Source: Pelosinus fermentans (GTDB lineage: Bacteria > Bacillota > Negativicutes > DSM-13327). Taken from it: a stretch of 21,958 bases of DNA. A program made the translations under genes and the position numbers. The DNA is taken from positions 162,659 to 184,616 of the forward strand of contig DJJR01000031.1 of the NCBI GenBank assembly GCA_002434245.1, read 5' to 3'. The notes beneath the pieces are model-generated. The model worked only from the letters and a program-made list of their open reading frames with translations. It was not told the DNA's origin and did not search any database. Numbering within the stretch: the first letter of the stretch is position 1; each line of letters begins with the position of its first letter. Positions 6,930-13,866 of the stretch are shown here, in pieces.

Positions 6930-7069
6930 ATTGTCAAGTGAACATTTTGACTAAAATCATCGCAACTAAATGTTTCGATGCTTTTTTACGTTTGATAAAG
7001 TACATTTTTAATACAAGCAGGTTAATCTTAGCATTTGCACGAAAATATTGTTATTGGTGGTGAAAGAAA

Positions 7070-8008
7070 ATGATTATAAGTGCCAGCAGACGCACCGATA
7101 TTCCGGCATTCTATTCTGATTGGATTGTGAATCGCTTAAAAGAAGGCTTTGTATATACGGTGAACCCAATGAATCCTAAGCAGGTTAGTAAAGTCCCTCT
7201 AACTGCCGATGTTGTGGATTGTATAGTTTTTTGGACAAAAAATGCCCAGCCGATATTAAATAAGCTGGATGTTATCAATGGGATGGGTTATTCCTATTAT
7301 TTTCAATTTACGATCACTCCATATGATCATAGGATAGAGCAGAACTTGGCGGATAAAACTGAAATTATGGAAGGGTTTAAGGCATTGAGTGAGAAAATTG
7401 GCAGGCAAAGAGTAATCTGGCGCTATGATCCTGTTATTATAAGTAGCAGCTTTCCAGAAGAATATCATCTTGAACAATTTTACAACATGTGCAGTTCCCT
7501 TAAGGACTACACAACAACATGTATTTTCAGCTTTGTAGAATTATATGCCAAAATAAAGAAGCGCACAAAAGGTACCATTGATCAGGAAGTCGATTTTGAG
7601 AAGCGGAATAAGATCGCTTATGCTTTCTCTGAAATCGCAAAAGGTCACAACCTTTCGTTAGAAACATGTTCGGAAAAAATAGATCTTAGTAACTATGATA
7701 TTATGCATTCTTCCTGTATCAATCAAACAACAATTGAAACGATTATCGGGTATTCTATCAATGGAAAGAGAGATCTGAATCAAAGACCGTATTGCAGCTG
7801 TATCGAAAGTATCGATATCGGTGCCTACGATTGTTGCTCTCATGGCTGTATTTATTGCTATGCTGCATCGAATGAAGATAGGATCTACCAGAATATGCGG
7901 CGGCATGACCGTCATTCGCCTTTGCTATTTGATCCACCCTATACGGATTATAAAATAAAAGATCGCATAGTTACCTCTTTGAAAAATGGACAAGTTTCAT
8001 TATTTTAA
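7070..8008 (+). CDS. DUF1848 family protein with C-terminal CxxxCxxC cluster
   Basis: A 312-aa protein with the family start MIISASRRTDIPAFYSDW and the segments VNPMNPKQVS, DCIVFWTKNAQP and FQFTITPYDHRIE. Near the C-terminus, CSHGCIYCYA (256-265) contains a CxxxCxxC triad of the radical SAM type (Cys 256, 260, 263), preceded by CSC (242-244) and Cys 255. The N-terminal part looks like an alpha/beta barrel. This suggests an Fe-S enzyme distantly like spore photoproduct lyase or another radical SAM protein with the cluster at the unusual end. Function is unknown. A GGTGGTGAAAG site precedes the ATG. It stands alone between the repeat and an FMN-barrel gene. Confidence 0.82.
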   Translation: MIISASRRTDIPAFYSDWIVNRLKEGFVYTVNPMNPKQVSKVPLTADVVDCIVFWTKNAQPILNKLDVINGMGYSYYFQFTITPYDHRIEQNLADKTEIMEGFKALSEKIGRQRVIWRYDPVIISSSFPEEYHLEQFYNMCSSLKDYTTTCIFSFVELYAKIKKRTKGTIDQEVDFEKRNKIAYAFSEIAKGHNLSLETCSEKIDLSNYDIMHSSCINQTTIETIIGYSINGKRDLNQRPYCSCIESIDIGAYDCCSHGCIYCYAASNEDRIYQNMRRHDRHSPLLFDPPYTDYKIKDRIVTSLKNGQVSLF

Positions 8009-8025
8009 GTAAAAATAGCGTATTC

Positions 8026-8053
8026 TTGGAAAAAACTAGCTGTATACTATATT
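8026..8053 (+). promoter_or_regulatory. possible promoter for the FMN split-barrel gene
   Basis: TTGGAA (8026-8031) and TATATT (8048-8053) with a 16-nt spacer. A second candidate -10, TATAAT, is at 8061-8066. The exact choice is uncertain. Confidence 0.4.
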
Positions 8054-8104
8054 TTAGGAGTATAATAATAAGCATACAAAAAAACAAAAAAAGGAGTAAT
8101 TGCG

Positions 8105-8500
8105 ATGAATGAAGTACTTACCTTTCTGAAAGACAATCCAACGTTTTATCTTGCAACTGTTGAGGGGAATATACCCAAAGTACGGCCCTTCGGATTTGTT
8201 ATGAATTATGAAGGTAAGCTGCATTTTGGGACCAGCAACCAAAAAGATGTGTACAAGCAGCTCAAAGCAAATCCAAATTTTGAAGTATCTACAACATCTC
8301 AAACTGGTGAATGGCTGCGTCTGAAAGGTAAAGCTATTTTTAATACGAACAAGCAATCTAAGCAGGCAGCTTTCGATTCTGCACCTTTTTTAAGCCAAAT
8401 CTATAGTGTTGATGATGCTATCTTTGAATTATTTTATATTGAAGAAGCAGAGGCTACATTTCGCACGATGAAGGGTGATTCAAAAACCGTTCAATTTTAA
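8105..8500 (+). CDS. pyridoxamine 5'-phosphate oxidase family protein (FMN-binding split barrel)
   Basis: A 131-aa protein with the split-barrel pattern: FLKDNPTFYLATVEGNIPKVRPFGFVMNYEG at the start, then LHFGTSNQKDVYKQLKANPNFEVSTT, and GEWLRLKGKAIF. Short proteins of this type bind FMN or a related cofactor as dimers and reduce small molecules or detoxify. True PdxH is longer, so a vitamin B6 role is unlikely. AAAGGAG precedes the ATG at good spacing. Single gene, ending at a strong shared terminator. Substrate not predictable from sequence. Confidence 0.85.
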   Translation: MNEVLTFLKDNPTFYLATVEGNIPKVRPFGFVMNYEGKLHFGTSNQKDVYKQLKANPNFEVSTTSQTGEWLRLKGKAIFNTNKQSKQAAFDSAPFLSQIYSVDDAIFELFYIEEAEATFRTMKGDSKTVQF

Positions 8501-8532
8501 TACAAGAGTTACATATTTCTATCATAGAAAGA

Positions 8533-8573
8533 CAATAAGAAGCAATGGGGAAATTCCTCATTGCTTCTTATTG
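8533..8573. terminator. bidirectional terminator between convergent genes
   Basis: An 18-bp stem (8533-8550 with 8556-8573, one wobble) and a 5-nt loop lie between the convergent FMN-barrel and GNAT genes. T-rich stretches occur on both sides. Confidence 0.85.
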
Positions 8574-8598
8574 TTACATTTACATATCAGTAAGATCC

Positions 8599-9090
8599 TC
8601 AGAATGTAAGCGCCATGTCAAACCATTGGGAGCCGCCGTGTGTAGATTTAGAAAGTCCATTGTTCACGTAGCCCAATGATTCATAATAATGGACTAACTG
8701 ATCTTTACACGTCAGAATAACGCTTTCTCGCCCCGTATTCTTAGCGGCCTGAATCAAATGATTCATTAATTGAGCCGCGATTCCCTTGCGACGGTACTCT
8801 GGAATTACATCCAGACCAAAAACAGCTAGGTTTTGACCATTTGGTATATGATGCTGTGTACTGGAAAATAGTTCATCATAGATTACAGGACTATTGGTGA
8901 TGCATCCGTTCACAAAGCCGATTAAAACTCCCTCTTTTTCAGCTATAAAAAAGCATTCGGGAAAGGCCGCAATCCTTGCTTTTAATGAATCACGTGTTGC
9001 TGCTTCCGCTGCAGGAAAGCAAATCGTTTCTATTTCAGCTACACGCTCAAAATCCTCTGGTCGAACGTTTCGAATTGTTATTTCTATCAT
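8599..9090 (-). CDS. GNAT family N-acetyltransferase
   Basis: A 163-aa protein with the GNAT fold: MIEITIRNVRPEDFERVAEIE at the start, then FFIAEKEGVLIGFVNGCITN, then the acetyl-CoA loop LDVIPEYRRKGIAAQLMNHL (94-113, with the R-R-K-G-I-A pyrophosphate-binding core), and a C-terminal YYESLGYVN. The overall pattern resembles the arylalkylamine (serotonin) N-acetyltransferase-like subgroup, with FPAAEAATRDSLKARI near residues 25-40. The frame is open 15 residues further, but AGGAGG-like bases 7 nt ahead of the chosen ATG (complement of 9088-9090) settle the start. Amine substrate unknown. Confidence 0.86.
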   Translation of the reverse strand: MIEITIRNVRPEDFERVAEIETICFPAAEAATRDSLKARIAAFPECFFIAEKEGVLIGFVNGCITNSPVIYDELFSSTQHHIPNGQNLAVFGLDVIPEYRRKGIAAQLMNHLIQAAKNTGRESVILTCKDQLVHYYESLGYVNNGLSKSTHGGSQWFDMALTF

Positions 9091-9133
9091 ACATATCCTC
9101 CCAAGAACAAGTATTATAAATAATGAGATATCC

Positions 9134-9139
9134 ATTATA
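9134..9139 (-). promoter_or_regulatory. extended -10 promoter element for the GNAT gene
   Basis: On the minus strand this reads TGGTATAAT, a TG-extended consensus -10, 44 nt from the start codon. The -35 is weak (CTCTTT near 9157-9162). Confidence 0.4.
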
Positions 9140-9246
9140 CCATAGATTATAAAGGCAAAGAGAGAATGAAATCGTAATGAGGATGCTTTTTGTATATACT
9201 ATAGATACATGTATATTGAAGGCATAAGAGGAGCAGGAGTGTTGAT

Positions 9247-10086
9247 ATGGCATATAAATTAGTTTGTATTGATATTGACGGAACACTTCTTAATAAAAAG
9301 CATACCATTACCAAAAGAACAAAAGACATCCTAATGAAAGCACATGAGATGGGGGTTCATATCGTCATTAGTACTGGACGAATGTATACAGATGCAGAAT
9401 ATTACTCCAATCTTCTTGGTGTACAGTCTCCAGTAATAGCATCAAATGGAGCATTTATAAAAGAAAAAAATAACGATATAGTAATTTACAAGGATGTTCT
9501 TGGTTCGGAGGTATCATTAGAACTGCTGAAGATTTTTCGCAAACACCAAATAAAGCCTTATTTCTGTACACCTCATAAATTTTATTATGGTAATATTATG
9601 TTTAAACTTTTCTATTTAGGAAGCCAAATATGGGGTGTAAGGAGCAACAAACTGGACCTGCAATATGTATTTTCCTGGGGGCAGTGGCAGAAGGTATTAC
9701 ATAAAGAGCAAGATAATATTGTAAAAAGTGAGGTTATCTATAGAAATCCTGCGTTAGTTTCTGCCTTAAGGAATGAATTAATGAATGTGCCACAATTAGA
9801 AATAGTCGATTCATCCAGATATAATATCGAAATTACCCGCAAAGGAGTTTCTAAAGGTAAAGCGGTAGCAATGCTGGCAGAATTCTACAATCTAAAACGG
9901 GAAGAGATCATTACCATAGGCGATAGTGCAAACGACATATCGATGATTGAATTTGCCGGCATGGGTATTGCTATGGAAAATGCTTTGGATATCGTAAAAG
10001 CAAAGGCGGATTACATAACCGATTCCAATGACAATGAGGGCGTAGCGAATGCCATTAATAAGTTTGTTTTAAATGATCGCTTTTGA
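9247..10086 (+). CDS. Cof-type HAD-IIB family phosphatase
   Basis: A 279-aa haloacid dehalogenase-type hydrolase. Motif I DIDGTLL has nucleophile Asp 9 and acid Asp 11. Motif II is VISTGR (about residues 40-45). A lysine-containing segment (KGVSKGKAV) stands for motif III, and GDSANDISMIE (225-235) is motif IV. The middle (about 85-190) is the type IIB cap, and the end MGIAMENALDIVKAKADYITDSNDNEGVA is characteristic of Cof-like proteins such as YidA or YwpJ. Such enzymes hydrolyse sugar phosphates, FMN or other small phosphate esters in the cytoplasm. AGGAG precedes the ATG. Divergent from the GNAT gene. Confidence 0.92.
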   Translation: MAYKLVCIDIDGTLLNKKHTITKRTKDILMKAHEMGVHIVISTGRMYTDAEYYSNLLGVQSPVIASNGAFIKEKNNDIVIYKDVLGSEVSLELLKIFRKHQIKPYFCTPHKFYYGNIMFKLFYLGSQIWGVRSNKLDLQYVFSWGQWQKVLHKEQDNIVKSEVIYRNPALVSALRNELMNVPQLEIVDSSRYNIEITRKGVSKGKAVAMLAEFYNLKREEIITIGDSANDISMIEFAGMGIAMENALDIVKAKADYITDSNDNEGVANAINKFVLNDRF

Positions 10087-10255
10087 ATCAATCGTAAATA
10101 TAGCTTTAACTTAGAATGTATTGGAGTAATCCACCATGTAAAGAAAGAATAATAACATCTTGCAGGAATTTTGTATTTTATGGTAAATAGGAATAATAAC
10201 AGTTTATTACTCACCTAGGATGGGTTCATAATCTAAAAATAGGAGAGGATATATC

Positions 10256-10759
10256 ATGGATATTTTTGATTTCGCATTGCAAATGGAATTAGATGGTGAA
10301 AAGTATTATCGGGATTTGGCTGAGAAAGTAAAACATGATGATCTTAAAAAAGTTTTGGAGGGTCTTGCAGAGGATGAGCAGCGTCATTATAAAATTATTC
10401 AGTTAGCGCAAAGTCAAACCTTTAATTCCATTGCTGATTCTTCTTTAAGCAGCATACCCAATGTTTTCTCTAGAAATAAAGATAAAGCGTTTGTTCCGGA
10501 AAAGGACCTCATTGCAAAGCTGAAAGATGAGCAATCTGATGTTTATCGTGCAGCGTTGCTAAAAGAAGAAGAGAGCGTTGCTCTTTATAGAAAACTGCAA
10601 GAGGACTCAAAACAGCCAGAAGCCAAACTTATTTTTGAAAAACTGATGCAGGAAGAAGAAAAACATGTAGAAGTGATTGAAAATATTATTGACATGCTAA
10701 ACCATGTTAATGATTGGGTAGAAGCAGCAGAATTCAATCCTAAAAGAGATGCATATTAA
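10256..10759 (+). CDS. rubrerythrin-like ferritin-family diiron protein
   Basis: A 167-aa all-helical protein with a ferritin-like metal-binding pattern: Glu 11 or 15 in helix 1 (MELDGEKYY), E41-x-x-H44 (EDEQRHY), a glutamate cluster at 104-106 (LLKEEESVALY), and E134-x-x-H137 (QEEEKHVEVIE). These are the ligands of a carboxylate-bridged diiron site. There is no C-terminal rubredoxin domain (no CxxC pairs), so it is the short, sulerythrin-like type. It probably takes part in peroxide handling or iron chemistry in the cytoplasm, typical in anaerobes. GGAGAGG precedes the ATG. Single gene, with its own terminator. The 169-base gap upstream shows no clear element. Confidence 0.87.
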   Translation: MDIFDFALQMELDGEKYYRDLAEKVKHDDLKKVLEGLAEDEQRHYKIIQLAQSQTFNSIADSSLSSIPNVFSRNKDKAFVPEKDLIAKLKDEQSDVYRAALLKEEESVALYRKLQEDSKQPEAKLIFEKLMQEEEKHVEVIENIIDMLNHVNDWVEAAEFNPKRDAY

Positions 10760-10760
10760 T

Positions 10761-10793
10761 GAAGAAAGGCACTACATGCTAGTGCCTTTCTTC
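10761..10793. terminator. terminator after rubrerythrin-like gene
   Basis: A perfect 14-bp stem (10761-10774 with 10780-10793) and a 5-nt loop, then a T-rich stretch. It lies between convergent genes and may serve both. Confidence 0.88.
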
Positions 10794-10850
10794 ATGATTT
10801 TTCTTATAACAGTGTATCTGTCAAGTATATTGCCTATCATTGTGATTCAA

Positions 10851-11330
10851 CTATTTTTTCAGTGATATCGTTAGGCCGCTGCCAGCAGCGGCTCCACCAA
10901 TTGTAAAAGGTATATCACAAAAATCGGCACCCGGACCTGCATAGAGAATATTACAAACATTAATAGCAACGCAGGTTCCCACTGGGAATGTTGTGCCTGA
11001 TACAACAAAATCGATTTCGGTAATGATGTCATCGAATATATTGCAGGTAAATGAGCTGAGATTGATAGTGGCAGCTGGTCTTGTCAACTCTAATAGAATG
11101 AATTCACAATCTTCTTCAACTTTTACGTCGATATCCAATTTTGGCGATTTACAGCACTTATCGTCTTTTTTCCATTTTTCATCTTCATGTTTATGTTCTT
11201 TGTCGCAACAGTCGTGTCCTGGACGATCGCCGATTAAGCCTCTAAAGCGTCCAGTCAGCACCTGATAATCACGAAGAACTAAGCTCACATGAAGGCAACC
11301 ACCGAAATCAAAATCTTTAGGAAAACCCAT
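10851..11330 (-). CDS. Cys/His-rich hypothetical protein, possible coat or metal-binding protein (paralog A)
   Basis: A 159-aa protein that I do not recognise. It has a beta-rich N-terminus (DFDFGGCLHVSLVLRDYQV, LTGRFRGLIGD), a hydrophilic middle rich in Cys, His and Lys (39-61: HDCCDKEHKHEDEKWKKDDKCC, given here as 39-60), then CEFILLELTRP (75-85) and a Gly/Cys-rich beta-type C-terminus ending SGLTISLKK. It has ten Cys in total and no signal peptide. The layout parallels the divergent neighbour at 11584-12015: an N-terminal DFG block, a Cys/His linker, and an EF-hydrophobic-LT-P block. That suggests diverged duplicates. Spore coat or exosporium and metal binding are guesses. AAGGAG before the ATG is strong. 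Confidence 0.7.
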   Translation of the reverse strand: MGFPKDFDFGGCLHVSLVLRDYQVLTGRFRGLIGDRPGHDCCDKEHKHEDEKWKKDDKCCKSPKLDIDVKVEEDCEFILLELTRPAATINLSSFTCNIFDDIITEIDFVVSGTTFPVGTCVAINVCNILYAGPGADFCDIPFTIGGAAAGSGLTISLKK

Positions 11331-11583
11331 ATTGATATCTCTCCTTTATACTATTTAATTTACTGCTTACCTCATAATATGAAAGTGGTTATGTAAAAGT
11401 TACTTGTAATTTAGGTATTGGCAATATATTTTTTATTGTCCAAATATTTTCTTAAGAACGGTTAATACTGCATTACTTGCAGATGGTGCTGATTTTTCTA
11501 CAAAAAAGAGTTCTAATCATCACGTTCCCATTTTTATTGAATAGAATAAAGTAAACAAAAATATGATTAGGGAGTTGAACATT

Positions 11584-12015
11584 TTGTCGATAAAGCAGCG
11601 TCCTAATGGATTTAAACTTGATTTCGGTTCGACAGTAACAATTCTTACGACTGCCGTTGCCGACACCAAACATTGCAAGCGAGTAAATGGGCAAGGTGTA
11701 TTTACTGGCGTTGTTCTTGAAGAATCTCAGCTCAGATTAAACAGGAGTCCAAAACAGGTACTGGTTTCCGTGGATGGCTTAAGTGAGTATCAAGATGATA
11801 GTAAAAAGGAAGGAGAAAACTGCTGTTGTCAACAACATGGTTGGGAAGAACATAAACCTTACTATCAAATGGACTGCGGGGAAGATAAAAATGAAGTCAA
11901 AACAACGCAAGAATTTGTGATTTTGTCTTTGACATGTCCGTCATTTCCATTTACCCCAGGACAGATCGTTTGGATCAGCCTCGATCAAATTATTGCTTTG
12001 GCCGTACTTTGCTAA
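11584..12015 (+). CDS. Cys/His-rich hypothetical protein (paralog B)
   Basis: A 143-aa protein of unknown family. It has an N-terminal block (GFKLDFGSTVTILTTAVAD, GQGVFTGVVLEES), a Cys/His linker (80-98: NCCC, QQHGWEEH, MDC), and a C-terminal block (QEFVILSLTCPSFPFTPGQI, VWISLDQII) similar in layout to its divergent neighbour at 10851-11330. It has seven Cys including a CCC run, and no signal peptide. The frame is open from ATG 11563, but GGGAG at 11570-11574 sits 9 nt before TTG 11584, so I favour the TTG start. The neighbour's N-terminus also aligns there. Structural or metal-binding roles are possible; none is shown. Confidence 0.65.
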   Translation: MSIKQRPNGFKLDFGSTVTILTTAVADTKHCKRVNGQGVFTGVVLEESQLRLNRSPKQVLVSVDGLSEYQDDSKKEGENCCCQQHGWEEHKPYYQMDCGEDKNEVKTTQEFVILSLTCPSFPFTPGQIVWISLDQIIALAVLC

Positions 12016-12032
12016 AACTAAAAATGATAAAC

Positions 12033-12086
12033 AACAAAAACTCCTGTCAGAACTCATGTGAGATGTGAGCTGCAGGAGTTTTTGTT
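12033..12086. terminator. bidirectional terminator between convergent genes
   Basis: A perfect 14-bp stem (12033-12046 with 12073-12086) encloses a 26-nt loop that holds its own small hairpin. It has A- and T-runs on either side, and serves paralog B (plus strand) and the prenyltransferase gene (minus strand). Confidence 0.8.
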
Positions 12087-12099
12087 TATGGTGCAGAGG

Positions 12100-13065
12100 C
12101 TATATAATCATAGTATAGTGGGAAGACCAATACTGGATGAGCAGCCCCAGAACCAAAGCAAAGCCAAAAAGAGTATTGGTTTGTGCTGTGGCTACCATAG
12201 CTGGTGCCAGGGATTCTGGAGTTGTATTCTTAAGAAAAATTCGTGAAGCTTGGAAGGCCCTGGGTATACTTATAAAACATAGAAGTGACCAAAGGGGCAG
12301 CAGGTCGATTGTCACTAACAATACGATCCATAAGTAAGAAAAGATAAACATTCCGATTAAACAGTAGGTTGCTTTGGTTCGCTTCAAAAGAATCGCCAGA
12401 GTTTGTCGGCCGTGTCTTCTATCATCTTCTAAATCACGCAGATTATTAGACATTAAAATAGCTCCGATTAATGTTGAAGTAGATATAGAGCCCATGACGG
12501 CTATGGGAGTGACAGTACCAGCTTGAAGATAAAAGGAGATCACAATAATGACGAGTCCCATGCAAGTACCTGAAATCAGCTCACCAAAAGGTGTTGCTGA
12601 AAGGGGGAACGGGCCGCCGGAATAGAGATAGCCTACAGCAGCACAGCAAAGACCAATGGGCAGCAGCCACCAACTGCTTTCCTGGCAAAGATAGAGTCCC
12701 AGTGAGATCGCAGTAGCCACAGTGCATTGTGCAACCGTTAAGATTTGCCGGGGGTCAGCACCATATCTAACAATAGCACCACCGATCCCCAAAGAATGTT
12801 CGTGGTCCAAACCACGCTTGTAATCGTAATATTCATTAAATATATTTGTTGCAACTTGAATGAGAATACTCGCTAAGAGCATAATAAAGAATAAGTCCAG
12901 ACGAATTTGATGAGAAGGCAGGGTTAAAACGGTGCCAATAGCCACTGGAACAAAGGAGGCCGTTAAGGTGTGAGGACGAAGCAGTTTCCACCAGATAATC
13001 CATTTCTGTCTAACAACTGGAGTAAGCGTCTGTATCGGTTGTCTTACTTGCTGCGGTGTGTGCAT
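12100..13065 (-). CDS. menA: UbiA-family prenyltransferase, probably 1,4-dihydroxy-2-naphthoate polyprenyltransferase
   Basis: A 321-aa integral membrane protein with about eight to nine membrane segments. The two Asp-rich motifs of UbiA enzymes are present: N74...D81-Y-x-x-G-x-D87 (NIFNEYYDYKRGLD) and D211-L-E-D-D215 (RDLEDDRRHGRQTLA). These bind Mg-diphosphate of the prenyl donor. The first motif and the LLRPHTLTASFVPVAIGT start fit MenA, which attaches the polyprenyl tail in menaquinone synthesis. Other UbiA members are possible because no other men gene is nearby. AAGGTG precedes the ATG (complement of 13063-13065). It shares a terminator with the convergent Cys-rich gene. Confidence 0.8.
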   Translation of the reverse strand: MHTPQQVRQPIQTLTPVVRQKWIIWWKLLRPHTLTASFVPVAIGTVLTLPSHQIRLDLFFIMLLASILIQVATNIFNEYYDYKRGLDHEHSLGIGGAIVRYGADPRQILTVAQCTVATAISLGLYLCQESSWWLLPIGLCCAAVGYLYSGGPFPLSATPFGELISGTCMGLVIIVISFYLQAGTVTPIAVMGSISTSTLIGAILMSNNLRDLEDDRRHGRQTLAILLKRTKATYCLIGMFIFSYLWIVLLVTIDLLPLWSLLCFISIPRAFQASRIFLKNTTPESLAPAMVATAQTNTLFGFALVLGLLIQYWSSHYTMII

Positions 13066-13187
13066 ATTCTGACACCTTCTTCTATTTTATTATCATTTTT
13101 ATAATTCCATATCATTGAGAAAAATCCTTTATCTTCATTCTTCATAAGACATTTACAGATCGCATTCTAGAATCCTATTTATGGATA

Positions 13188-13193
13188 TATAAT
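13188..13193 (+). promoter_or_regulatory. -10 element for the 67-aa gene
   Basis: A perfect TATAAT, 21 nt before the start codon, with no convincing -35. Placed as a likely promoter only because it lies in the divergent intergenic region. Confidence 0.35.
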
Positions 13194-13214
13194 GAACCAA
13201 AAGGAGGTGTAGGA

Positions 13215-13418
13215 ATGGTCAGTACAGGGAAAGTCACAAATGTTGTAGAGGAAGGGAATACAATTATCATCAATATTGTTTTTATGGATGACACTGAGAA
13301 AACCGTCGTTTTGGCAAATGAAGATAGTAATAAATATAAAGATAAATATGTTATTTGTGATATGGATTCAGATCATAATGCTAAAATACTGGAGATCGTT
13401 GGTGATGACATGGATTAG
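13215..13418 (+). CDS. small hypothetical protein (67 aa)
   Basis: Starts after a very strong AAGGAGGTG site. It looks like a small beta protein: GKVTNVVEEGNTIIINIVFM, then TEKTVVLANED, KYVICDMDSDHNAKILEIVG. It is acidic, cytoplasmic and without a signal peptide. The alternating strands suggest a compact barrel, perhaps an OB- or Sm-like fold, but I recognise no family. Divergent from the prenyltransferase and followed by a hairpin. Confidence 0.7.
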   Translation: MVSTGKVTNVVEEGNTIIINIVFMDDTEKTVVLANEDSNKYKDKYVICDMDSDHNAKILEIVGDDMD

Positions 13419-13429
13419 GCCATGAATAC

Positions 13430-13466
13430 ATAAGGTCGCCTGACCTTGCGGGTAAGACGACCTTAT
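13430..13466 (+). terminator. hairpin terminator after the 67-aa gene
   Basis: A perfect 9-bp stem (13430-13438 with 13458-13466) and a 19-nt loop, followed by only a short AT-rich stretch. Moderate strength. Confidence 0.55.
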
Positions 13467-13589
13467 TATACAAGAAAAAGGACAAAAGACCTAGTGATCT
13501 ATGACGTTTTGCATGTGTGAAAATCTTCTATCTATTACGATAATAGTAATAATAGGAAATATTTGAATTTTCGAAAAGGAGACGATGTT

Positions 13590-13691
13590 ATGTTTGTTAT
13601 AGAGTCCTGGTTATACAATGTATTGCATCTTGTTTTGACGGTTGGATTTTTATTATATTTATATCGTCTAAGTGAGAAACTGAATGACTAA
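13590..13691 (+). CDS. 33-aa single-pass membrane small protein
   Basis: AAAGGAGA at 13575-13582 lies 7 nt before ATG 13590. The product reads MFVIESWLYNVLHLVLTVG, then FLLYLYRLSEKLND. A hydrophobic helix spans about residues 7-25, followed by a short charged tail (RLSEKLND), which fits a single-span membrane protein. A good terminator follows its stop at once. The 13419-13866 gap otherwise holds only the two terminators and the ABC-operon promoter region. Function unknown. Confidence 0.6.
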   Translation: MFVIESWLYNVLHLVLTVGFLLYLYRLSEKLND

Positions 13692-13710
13692 AACTGCAGA
13701 GATTCTCTTC

Positions 13711-13754
13711 ATGTAAAACCCCGCTCAGTCAATAGGCTGAACGGGGTTTTACAT
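13711..13754 (+). terminator. strong terminator after the small membrane protein
   Basis: An 18-bp stem (13711-13728 with 13737-13754) with one C-A mismatch and an 8-nt loop. The GC-rich CCCCG/CGGGG core is next to TTTT and AAAA arms, so it could work in either direction. Confidence 0.85.
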
Positions 13755-13819
13755 TTGTCCAGCAAGGCATGTGGAAATTTAAACAGATATTAACATTCCC
13801 TTAACAAGCTGCCAGACAG

Positions 13820-13847
13820 GTTGTTTTATACTGAACTAAATAACAAC
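13820..13847 (+). promoter_or_regulatory. promoter/operator region of the ABC operon
   Basis: TATACT at 13827-13832 is a likely -10, 35 nt before the start codon. The best -35 (TTAACA, 13801-13806) is 20 nt away, longer than ideal, which fits an activated promoter. An inverted repeat GTTGTT/AACAAC (13820-13825 with 13842-13847) brackets the -10 and could bind a repressor. Confidence 0.4.
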
Positions 13848-13866
13848 TCCAAGGAGGCATTTTCTC

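Noticed and set aside
6923..6936. Perfect 14-bp palindrome TGACAATATTGTCA
   Set aside because: It overlaps the AATGACA end of the dispersed repeat and its flank, and appears once; not enough to call an operator.
10087..10255. Search for an element upstream of the rubrerythrin-like gene
   Set aside because: Only AT-rich sequence and the ribosome binding site were seen; no promoter or hairpin could be supported.
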